Origin: a virus
Virus record (IMG/VR): IMGVR_UViG_3300009509_000006
Span: 1-64,000 of that record
Direction: 5' to 3' (one strand)
DNA length: 64,000 nt
The translations under genes and the position numbers were made by a program. Within the stretch, counting starts at the first letter, position 1. The number at the start of each line of letters is the position of its first letter. Below the pieces are notes generated by a model. It saw nothing but the letters and a program-made list of their open reading frames with translations. It did no database searches and was not told the DNA's origin. Positions 14,501 through 21,303 of this stretch are shown here, piece after piece.

Positions 14501-14838
14501 GCCGCCTCCGAGACAGCAGATGCGAATTCTGCCACCTCTACACGGTACACTTCCTGGACGCGCTCTGCAAAGGCCGGATCTCGCTTGAGTAGATGCGCGA
14601 AGCGGCCCTTTTGCCGGGGGTTATCGAACACGAAGTTCGTAACACCGCCCCGGCTTCGAATGAGGCCCACGTAGTGCCCGACGCGAGCTCGTAGCAGGAT
14701 CGTCATGCCGGCGCGGGTGCCCGAGGGTGTCAGCTTTCGCAGAAACTGGGTTTGGTCGAGCTCCAGCGGGTCCCTCTTGCGGGAAGGCACGAAGCGGTCA
14801 TCCCGCACGTGGCAGGGCTGGAGCACGATCCGGCTCAT
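14497..14838 (-). CDS. Unrecognised 113-residue protein
   Basis: The product begins MSRIVLQPCHVRDDRFVPSR, has a beta-rich middle (GMTILLRARVGHYVGLIRSR) and a helical C-terminus (PAFAERVQEVYRVEVAEFAS). It is small, basic and without signal or membrane segments. ATG 14838 follows four bases after the stop of the gene at 14842 and has only a weak ribosome-binding site, so it may be read by coupling. It lies in a run of small, tightly packed genes that are probably minor virion or assembly proteins. Confidence 0.55.
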   Translation of the reverse strand: MSRIVLQPCHVRDDRFVPSRKRDPLELDQTQFLRKLTPSGTRAGMTILLRARVGHYVGLIRSRGGVTNFVFDNPRQKGRFAHLLKRDPAFAERVQEVYRVEVAEFASAVSEAA

Positions 14839-14841
14839 GGC

Positions 14842-15198
14842 TCACACCGCGGCGATGAAGGTCTCTTCGGTGTCGGTGAAGCCGGTCTCGGAGGCGATCA
14901 CGAAGGTCACGATGCCGGCCTGGATGATCTGGTTCCACTCCTCGCGGGGCTCCATCGGCTTGTGCAGGTTGTGCTGCCGACGGAAGTCGGAAGGGTGCAT
15001 GGCGCGCTGGACGTCGTCGCCGGCCAAGCCGTTCGCGGCGAGCTCGCCAACCTGGTCGAATGGGAACGGGAGCGGCTGCACGACGTTCCCACCCGTGGCG
15101 ACCAGTCCCGCGGGATTCCCCGGGAGGTACTGCGCCGTGTTGATCTCTTCCAGGTAGTTGATGCGGGTGCTCAGTTGATTCTCGACGGTAACGAGCAT
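14842..15198 (-). CDS. Unrecognised 118-residue acidic protein, possible head or tail decoration
   Basis: ATG 15198 is preceded by CAGGAGGACGAC, a strong ribosome-binding site. The protein is acidic with no membrane segment, contains an early helix (TRINYLEEINTAQYL), a glycine/proline loop (PGNPAGLVATGGNVVQPLP), and ends in a beta-like stretch (AGIVTFVIASETGFTDTE). A promoter-like sequence lies just upstream, and the strong initiation signals suggest an abundant product such as a decoration protein, but there is no sequence family match I can name. Confidence 0.6.
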   Translation of the reverse strand: MLVTVENQLSTRINYLEEINTAQYLPGNPAGLVATGGNVVQPLPFPFDQVGELAANGLAGDDVQRAMHPSDFRRQHNLHKPMEPREEWNQIIQAGIVTFVIASETGFTDTEETFIAAV

Positions 15199-15252
15199 GT
15201 CGTCCTCCTGATTCTCGCCCCCGCGAGACAACCGGGAGCTGGTACGTTCTGT

Positions 15253-15282
15253 ATGCTAATCCCCGGCAACGGAGATCGTCAA
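15253..15282 (-). promoter_or_regulatory. Promoter candidate upstream of the 118-residue protein gene
   Basis: On the minus strand TTGACG (15282-15277, five of six matches) and TAGCAT (15258-15253, four of six) are 18 bases apart. The -35 part lies in the last codons of the gene that ends at 15256, and the start codon at 15198 is about 50 bases downstream. Plausible sigma70-type element, unproven. Confidence 0.35.
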
Positions 15283-15663
15283 CTCTGCATCATAGCTCCC
15301 CGGGTTGCTCACGTACAGTGCCGTCAAGCTGTCCGAAGTTACCATGAACACAGCCACCTTCGAGTCGTCCGGGGGCTTCAGCGGCAAGGGCGTATTCCCG
15401 ACGTCGTTGAGCTTGATCGAGAGCTCTGGAGCCGGGTGCTCCTCCGCTACCGGCGAAACGCGCAGCGCAAGGAAGCGTCCCACCGCGATGTTGTCCAGGT
15501 AGAACCGGACGTCTGCGGCGCCTTGCCCGACAACAGTCTTCCAGGATCCGCCCTCGGCGAACGAGTCGGTGCGCACCTGGAACTGCACGTTGCCGAGGTC
15601 TTTCTCGTCGGCCTGCGTGCTCGAGATCGAGTAGTCAAGCTTGAAGGTCAGTCGAACTGCCAT
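15256..15663 (-). CDS. Unrecognised beta-rich 135-residue protein
   Basis: The protein starts at ATG 15663 (a GTG three bases earlier is less likely because the ATG overlaps the stop of the previous gene, ATGA). It is rich in alternating hydrophobic/polar strands (RLTFKLDYSISS, VQFQVRTDSF, VRFYLDNIAVGRFLALRV, VAVFMVTSDSLTALYVSN, DAELTISVAGD), consistent with an immunoglobulin- or jelly-roll-like beta sandwich as found in baseplate and fibre accessory proteins. No known motif. Confidence 0.6.
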   Translation of the reverse strand: MAVRLTFKLDYSISSTQADEKDLGNVQFQVRTDSFAEGGSWKTVVGQGAADVRFYLDNIAVGRFLALRVSPVAEEHPAPELSIKLNDVGNTPLPLKPPDDSKVAVFMVTSDSLTALYVSNPGSYDAELTISVAGD

Positions 15664-15875
15664 CACTCCTCCTCACCGGGCAAGAGCCCGGCATCAAGAG
15701 CCAGGCGGAACAGAAGCTCGTCTTTCTCGACAGGGGTCATGTCCGCGAACTTCTTGTTGCCGAGGGCCTGGAGCCTGGACTCGGATCCCTTTCGTGCTTG
15801 CGCCTTCGCCCGCTTCTTCGCGCGCTCGGTAGCGAATCCCGCAATGTCTCTCGTTGTCTTCGCTGTCGTCGCCAT
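15663..15875 (-). CDS. Small basic helical protein
   Basis: The 70-residue product starts at ATG 15875 after GGAGGG (six bases). The first 45 residues form a basic helix (ATERAKKRAKAQARKGSESR) and the rest an acidic helix (TPVEKDELLFRLALDAGLL) ending EEE. It could be a small assembly factor or chaperone for the adjacent structural gene. It overlaps neither neighbour by more than four bases, as expected for an operon member. Confidence 0.55.
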   Translation of the reverse strand: MATTAKTTRDIAGFATERAKKRAKAQARKGSESRLQALGNKKFADMTPVEKDELLFRLALDAGLLPGEEE

Positions 15876-15877
15876 CA

Positions 15878-16267
15878 CTATCCCTCCACGAGTCCAGACT
15901 CACGCACTTCGAACTCAAGACTGGCAAGGTCGGTAGCGCCCGGAGGAACGGACGCGACCACAGCATACGCTACATAGTGCTCGAAAGGGCCGTCGTCAGC
16001 GAATATGTAGGGGTCCTCCTCCCCGAGCACATACTCGTCCACAAGGAACAGCACCTCTCCGGTCGCCTTCTCCTTGCAGATGTGAACGACAACGATGGTG
16101 CTCCCCTCGGGGTCTACGGAGACATCATGTTGCGTCTCTGCGATCACGAAGTCTTGACCGAAGTAATGAAGCGTCGTCTCTGCCAGCGTGAGGCGAAGAC
16201 CCTCTACCGCGAACGAGATGCTGTACACGATCTCCGGCAGCACCGTGTATATGCGTTGAATTTCCAT
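15878..16267 (-). CDS. Unrecognised acidic beta-rich protein downstream of the large fibre gene
   Basis: The 129-residue product starts after AGAGG. It is acidic and strand-rich (GLRLTLAETTLHYFGQDFVI, STIVVVHICKEKATGEVLFL, YVAYAVVASVPPG). Its place immediately downstream of the 1371-residue repeat fibre, ten bases away, suggests a fibre-linked accessory such as an assembly chaperone, tip protein or adaptor; such small genes commonly follow long phage fibre genes. No motif identifies it. Confidence 0.55.
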   Translation of the reverse strand: MEIQRIYTVLPEIVYSISFAVEGLRLTLAETTLHYFGQDFVIAETQHDVSVDPEGSTIVVVHICKEKATGEVLFLVDEYVLGEEDPYIFADDGPFEHYVAYAVVASVPPGATDLASLEFEVRESGLVEG

Positions 16268-16276
16268 GTCTGGCCT

Positions 16277-19200
16277 CTATGCAGAGCTACCCTGCGAAGC
16301 GAACAAGATGAAGCGAATGTAGGTAGTGATGGAACCACCGTTGATCGGGACAGTTGCTCCAGTTGTCGAATTGAACATAGTGATCGTCATGCTCGCCGGA
16401 ATGACGCTCGTGCACTGGAGCAATTCTGTCGGGTTCGTACCACTCAAGCCGACACCCCCAGAGGTGATCGAGCTTCCGGATCCTGTGTCGGCAATCATCC
16501 CGGACGCAAACGTGATGACGAGCGCTCCAGTCCCGATGCTCGCGCTCGCGATGTTGATGCCCTGGATGTTCGTGATCACCCCGGCTGTGACCGTGATCTT
16601 GCCCCAGCACTTGACGACACCCTTGGCCCGGAGGTCATTGAGGAGAGTCTGGTTGTAGGGCGGGTTCCCCTTTGTGGCACCATATGTCGCCGTGGACCAG
16701 TCCATACCCCTGTCAAACGAGCGAATAGTTTTGTTGCCCGTCACGCTCGCGGCCATAAACGCTTCGCTGGTCGTAGCGTCCCAGGTCAGGTCGGTCCAAG
16801 TGCCCGCGCCAGCGTTCCGCTTCTCCAGGTAGAGGACCCCGGAATTGAGACGGATAGCCGTGGAGTCCTTCGTGTTGTCGTCCGCATTCCAGACGCCATT
16901 CCAGTAGGCGTTGGTCGTGATCCAGATGTCGTCCTCTCCAGATCCGTCGACATCGCGCCACAGACGGAACTTCGGGCCTCCAGAAGCCCCGGCGCTCCGA
17001 AAGATGCAGGTCCGACCACCGACAACGCCGCTCCAATCAATGTCTAGGCGAGCGCCCTGCGCCTGTGCAGGGAGATCGTCTAGCTCACCGCCCAGAGATA
17101 CCCGACCGCCAATATCCAGGTTCAAGAGCGCGTTGAAGTCGAAAGGCTTCTTGTCCCACGCCGAATCGAGCCACGTTGCAGTCCCGGAGGCCTTGTAGTC
17201 CGTCGTCAGGCCAAGCTCCCCGAACGTGTACTTTTGGGCGTTGTCCGCCGTGTTGTCTGCATTCCAGTCTGTACCGTCCCACTCGGCGTTGAATGTGACA
17301 ACGAGCTCCAAGCTGGCGTTCGAATACAGGCGTCCGTGTGCGCTCGCGGTCGCACCTCCGAGATCTATCAGGAGCGTGTACGTTGCCGTCCGGATCCTAG
17401 GTTTCAGGCGCGGGATGGCGGCTTCGGCAGTGCTCCCAGTGACCAAGTTTCCGACCTCGAGCACCGACATCAGACGCATGAGCTCAGGACTATCCCAGGC
17501 GGTGTTGGCCCAGCTCGCCGGGGGCGCGGCCTTCGTCTGGACCGTCAATCCTTGCGTCCCGAACTCGTATATCCAAGCGTCGTCACCACCGGCGTCGTCC
17601 GCTTCCCAGACCGATCCAGAAGAATCCCATTTGGCGTTGTACGTATAGATGAACTGGCCGGAATATCCGCAGTACAAGCGCGTTCCGGGGTATGTGCCAG
17701 GAGCTTTCGATTCCCACAGGAGGTTGAAGGCCGAATTGCGAAGGGGCGCTGTGATACGCGCCAGGGCAGCATCATCGGCAGTGCCGAGGAGGTTGGCGCC
17801 GAGGTTGTCGATGAGGCTACGGACGTCGAGCTTCTCGCTCGTCCAGGCACCATCGGCCCACGTGCCCGCACCAGCCGGACGGTAGAACGCCGTCATCCCG
17901 TCCTCGCCGAACACGACCTTCCTGGAATCCTCACTCGTCTGGTCGGCGGTCCAGACAGTGCCGCTATAGCTCGCGTTGTACGTCAGCACCCATTCGTTGT
18001 CGGCGCCGCTGAACAAGCGCGTGTGGCCATTGAAGGCATCGCCCCAGTCCCGAACCAGCGTGAACGTGTTGCTCCGGATCCGTGGCCAGAAGCGCGCCAC
18101 CGTCGCCGCTTCGGCGTCCGAGGACAAGAGGTCCAGGCCGGCGTCCAGCCTCCCAGCGGTGCGGAGCATGGGCGGCTCCGGCCACGATCCGTTCGACCAG
18201 GACGCGGGCGTCGTCTCGTAGAACCAGCTGACGAAGCTGCCGTAGTTGAACTCGTACTTCCAGGCCTCCGCGCCTACATTGTCGGAATTCCAGTTGGAGC
18301 CGTCCCATCTCGCATTCAGGGTGATCACCCACTCGCCGTTCGAGGACACGTACAGCCTACCGACCTCGGAGGAAGTCACCTCCGATTCCCACATGCAGGT
18401 GAAGGTCCCGTTCAGACCTGGAGCGGCGATTCGAGGCCTCGCAGCCTCCGCAACAGACCCCAGGACGTTCCCGCCGAAATTCGACAGCACCGTCGGGTGC
18501 GCAATGGATTCGTCCCAGGCGGATTCCGACCATGTCCCGGCGCCGGCCGCTCGCGAATAGCCGAGCATGCCGTAGCGGCTAATCACGAACTTCTGGCTGT
18601 CGAGAGAGATGTCGTCCGCCTGCCACACAGTGCTCGAGAAGTAGGCATTGTATGTGATGAACAGCTCGTTCAGAGCACCCGAGAAGAACCGCAGCTTTCC
18701 GTTGGAGGGCCCACCGCTCTCTTGCAGGAGAGTGATCTTGGTGGACCGCACGCTGGGGGCATAACGTGGTGTCGTGGCCGCTTCGGCATCGGAGCTGTTG
18801 AGAGCAGACCCCGCTCTCAATTGGCCTGTGGTTGGGAGCATCGGCGGCTCGGGCCACGCGGTATCCAGCCACGAGGCCGGACAGGTGTCGTAGACCCAGG
18901 CAGTCAAGTTGTCTCGATCGTAGACGTACTTCGACGCGGTATCGCCAACGTCGTCGGAATTCCAATCCGCACCGTCCCAGCGCGCGTTCATGGTGATTAT
19001 GAACTGGGCGCCGCTTCCGCTGTACAACCGGAGGACTTGCGTCGAACTGATCTCGGTCTCCCACAGCAGCGTGAACGAGGTCGCGATGCCCGGAGCCGTG
19101 ATGCGAGCCAGTGCCGCCCGCGTTGCCGTACCAATGTCGCCTTCGCCGAGCGCGAGTTGCCCGAGAGCGACCTCCAGGCCCCAACTCGTCCCGCGCCGCC

Positions 19201-20392
19201 CGATGTTCATGCGCGGATTGGACGGGTCCATCGAGATCTGGGCTGCGTCATCCGTGAACGCTCCGGGTTGATTTCGCTCGATGGTAAGCCTCGACGTCGC
19301 CACCGGACGCCGAAGCGTGTCACCAAGCCCGATGAACTGGCCCTTCTCCTCAAGGAAGAGCTCGAGGCAATCCAGGTAGTATTTGTCGCCCGCACCACTG
19401 TACGTAAGGCCGGAGTGTGTGAGCTGCACACGCCGAATGAACGCCGCCGTCGACACTGCGGGGATCTCGTATTCCGCCTCGACGAGCCGGAAGTCGGCAT
19501 CCACACTTGAGAGGTCGATTACGACCAACGTGATCGGCGTAGCCGTACCCAGGTCCGTGTCGGCCATGTCCAAGGTGATGCCGACAACACCGCCCGTGGG
19601 CACAGCCAGGTTCTTGATCCAGAACCGCACGTAGATGTGCTGCCCGGGGAGAACCGGGGCATCGAGACCCTGGAACAAGTAGCCGGTGTGAGAGCCCGCG
19701 TTGGCCCAGTAGAATGCCAGACTCTTTCCGCCATACTTCGATGCTGCCGTGGTTGCGTACCAGTTGCCGATCGATCCGGACAACGGAAATACCTGCCACA
19801 CACGATGGCTGTCCTCGTAGAGGTTCATGCCATCTTCGGCCCACTCGAACGAGGGGTCTTCGAGCATCTGGCGCCATGGCACCCGCCCTGGAGCTTCGAA
19901 CTGCCATGCCGAGGTGCGATACAGTGGCTTGATCCGCGAGTACGAGATCAGGCCTGCGGCTGGAACTTCAACCCAACCGAGCACCACGAGCTCAGCACGC
20001 TCCGAGGCTCCCGTGAACTCGTCCGAGGGCGAGAGCTCGTAGGCTCGAATCTCGCCGTAGGTATCGGCGCCGACCGCATACTCGACGAAGACGGCGATCA
20101 CGACCTCTTTGTTGGCGTAGGCCGAAAGGTCGAGCGAGAAAAGGCCCCCCGTCTTCCGCACGGTGAGGTTGTAGCCGTCCAGCGTCTGAACCGCACACAC
20201 GTGGTCGTTGGCATCGGGATCTGGATTGACATCGACTGTGAGCACCGAAGCGCTCGTGCCCATCTTGAAGCCGCGATAGATCCCGTGCGGCGTGTGCACT
20301 GCGAGCTTCTGGTTCAGGCTCTCCGTCACGAGCGGCGTGCGGTAGCGAGACGTGATCGCAGTTGCGGCGATGTCCTCAAGTTTCGTAGGCAT
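16277..20392 (-). CDS. Giant tail fibre with seven about 100-residue beta repeats
   Basis: The 1371-residue product is a long tail fibre or appendage. Residues 1-150 look like a virion-attachment domain, 180-330 like a carbohydrate-binding jelly roll (the stretch around SIGNWYATTAASKYGGKSLAFYW and TGYLFQGLDAPVLPG). From about 430 to 1230 seven tandem units recur, each with an R-L-(Y/F)-(S/C)-G core, T-x-N-A-x-(W/Y) strand, W-x-(A/S)-D, and A-(S/T)-W-x-(D/N/E)-x-(A/S/T)-W end. Odd units (PASW...AWPEPPML) and even units (GAGTW...) alternate, so the true period may be a pair of about 215 residues. The last 130 residues are a distinct C-terminal beta domain that is probably the receptor-binding tip. 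It is among the longest genes here. Confidence 0.8.
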   Translation of the reverse strand: MPTKLEDIAATAITSRYRTPLVTESLNQKLAVHTPHGIYRGFKMGTSASVLTVDVNPDPDANDHVCAVQTLDGYNLTVRKTGGLFSLDLSAYANKEVVIAVFVEYAVGADTYGEIRAYELSPSDEFTGASERAELVVLGWVEVPAAGLISYSRIKPLYRTSAWQFEAPGRVPWRQMLEDPSFEWAEDGMNLYEDSHRVWQVFPLSGSIGNWYATTAASKYGGKSLAFYWANAGSHTGYLFQGLDAPVLPGQHIYVRFWIKNLAVPTGGVVGITLDMADTDLGTATPITLVVIDLSSVDADFRLVEAEYEIPAVSTAAFIRRVQLTHSGLTYSGAGDKYYLDCLELFLEEKGQFIGLGDTLRRPVATSRLTIERNQPGAFTDDAAQISMDPSNPRMNIGRRGTSWGLEVALGQLALGEGDIGTATRAALARITAPGIATSFTLLWETEISSTQVLRLYSGSGAQFIITMNARWDGADWNSDDVGDTASKYVYDRDNLTAWVYDTCPASWLDTAWPEPPMLPTTGQLRAGSALNSSDAEAATTPRYAPSVRSTKITLLQESGGPSNGKLRFFSGALNELFITYNAYFSSTVWQADDISLDSQKFVISRYGMLGYSRAAGAGTWSESAWDESIAHPTVLSNFGGNVLGSVAEAARPRIAAPGLNGTFTCMWESEVTSSEVGRLYVSSNGEWVITLNARWDGSNWNSDNVGAEAWKYEFNYGSFVSWFYETTPASWSNGSWPEPPMLRTAGRLDAGLDLLSSDAEAATVARFWPRIRSNTFTLVRDWGDAFNGHTRLFSGADNEWVLTYNASYSGTVWTADQTSEDSRKVVFGEDGMTAFYRPAGAGTWADGAWTSEKLDVRSLIDNLGANLLGTADDAALARITAPLRNSAFNLLWESKAPGTYPGTRLYCGYSGQFIYTYNAKWDSSGSVWEADDAGGDDAWIYEFGTQGLTVQTKAAPPASWANTAWDSPELMRLMSVLEVGNLVTGSTAEAAIPRLKPRIRTATYTLLIDLGGATASAHGRLYSNASLELVVTFNAEWDGTDWNADNTADNAQKYTFGELGLTTDYKASGTATWLDSAWDKKPFDFNALLNLDIGGRVSLGGELDDLPAQAQGARLDIDWSGVVGGRTCIFRSAGASGGPKFRLWRDVDGSGEDDIWITTNAYWNGVWNADDNTKDSTAIRLNSGVLYLEKRNAGAGTWTDLTWDATTSEAFMAASVTGNKTIRSFDRGMDWSTATYGATKGNPPYNQTLLNDLRAKGVVKCWGKITVTAGVITNIQGINIASASIGTGALVITFASGMIADTGSGSSITSGGVGLSGTNPTELLQCTSVIPASMTITMFNSTTGATVPINGGSITTYIRFILFASQGSSA

Positions 20393-20401
20393 TGATCACT
20401 C

Positions 20402-20914
20402 TCAGAAGATGACGCGCACCAGGTTGAGGAGAGGGAACGCGGAGGTCTTCGTCTGTTGCGGGAAGGTGCCGTAGGCAACCATGAGCTTCTGGCCAACGAA
20501 GACCGGGTGGTCCATGAACACCCCGATCTCCCAGATCTCGGGGCTGTTGCCGAAACCGTCGTCATTGAACTCGGTGGCATCGAGCAAGCACCGGATCTCG
20601 AGCGTCGAGGGCGAGACGAAGCTCATGTCGGCGCTCGTCAGAGCTTTCGAGAAGTTGCCACGCTCATCGGTAGCGTAGCGCTGATTCGCCGGTGCCCGCG
20701 TCCCATCGACGATCGCGTCGATGTCCTGGATCGTATTGTCGACACGGCGCAGGTTGTCTTCGGGCGTGCGCGGTTCTTTTCCTGTCCCAGGGTTGACCCA
20801 GCCGCCCTCCCCGACTTTGAACAAGTCGATTGTGGCAAAGGACAGGAGGTCGCCAAGCATCTGCGGCAGGTACTTCCTGAAGTCTACGGTCACTTCGGCC
20901 GGGATGACAGCCAT
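20402..20914 (-). CDS. Unrecognised virion-type protein next to tail fibre
   Basis: The 170-residue product starts at ATG 20914, seven bases after GGAGA, shortly after the gene ending at 20923. It begins as an alpha/beta protein (VIPAEVTVDFRKYLPQML), has a charged middle (EDNLRRVDNTIQDIDAIVDG) and an FVSPSTLEIRCLLDATEF strand region, then a hydrophobic hairpin (EIGVFMDHPVFVGQKLMVAY). This composition, W-E-I-G-V-F-M plus P-x-F-V-G-x-K-L, is shared with phage baseplate-fibre adaptors. Located between a fibre tip-type gene and the giant fibre, it is most likely an appendage adaptor. Confidence 0.6.
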   Translation of the reverse strand: MAVIPAEVTVDFRKYLPQMLGDLLSFATIDLFKVGEGGWVNPGTGKEPRTPEDNLRRVDNTIQDIDAIVDGTRAPANQRYATDERGNFSKALTSADMSFVSPSTLEIRCLLDATEFNDDGFGNSPEIWEIGVFMDHPVFVGQKLMVAYGTFPQQTKTSAFPLLNLVRVIF

Positions 20915-20922
20915 GGCCTCTC

Positions 20923-21303
20923 CTACTGGAGCGAGACGATCAAAGCTCCCGCGGCGATCTGGTAGGTGTCGCCACTGCGGACTTGCTCGGGGTTGTTCAG
21001 CTTGGCGTGAAACATCATATTCCCGCCCGGCTCGTAGATGGCAGCATAGCGGATTGTGCCCCAGCTGGCTGTAGCCGTTGGGAACGTGATGAGTGCCGCG
21101 TTCGTGCACTGGCCGCCCGCAGCCGCATTGAAAACAACTGTCTGGCGTGCGTAGCTACCGCCCGAGACCTCGGTACCGCTCCCGGCGTCCGTCGGGTCCG
21201 TGAGGAACAGGGCGAGGCGCACGGACACAGGCGAGACCATCGCGTTGTTTCGGAGCACGTGCTCCAAGAGTTGGTTCTCGAGCCAGTCGGACATCGCCGT
21301 CAT
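20923..21303 (-). CDS. Phage tail-fibre family small protein (DPTDAGSGTEVSGGSYAR type)
   Basis: The 126-residue product belongs to a widespread phage structural family recognised by its opening helix S-D-W-L-E-N-Q-L-L-x-H-V-L-R-N, the block A-L-F-L-T-D-P-T-D-A-G-S-G-T-E-V-S-G-G-S-Y, and T-F-P-T-A-T-A-S-W-G-T-I-R-Y-A-A-I-Y plus G-D-T-Y-Q-I-A-A-G. Members are tail-fibre-associated proteins found near adhesins in very diverse phages. ATG 21303 overlaps the stop of the baseplate gene (ATGA). Full domain length is present, with nothing missing. Confidence 0.8.
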   Translation of the reverse strand: MTAMSDWLENQLLEHVLRNNAMVSPVSVRLALFLTDPTDAGSGTEVSGGSYARQTVVFNAAAGGQCTNAALITFPTATASWGTIRYAAIYEPGGNMMFHAKLNNPEQVRSGDTYQIAAGALIVSLQ

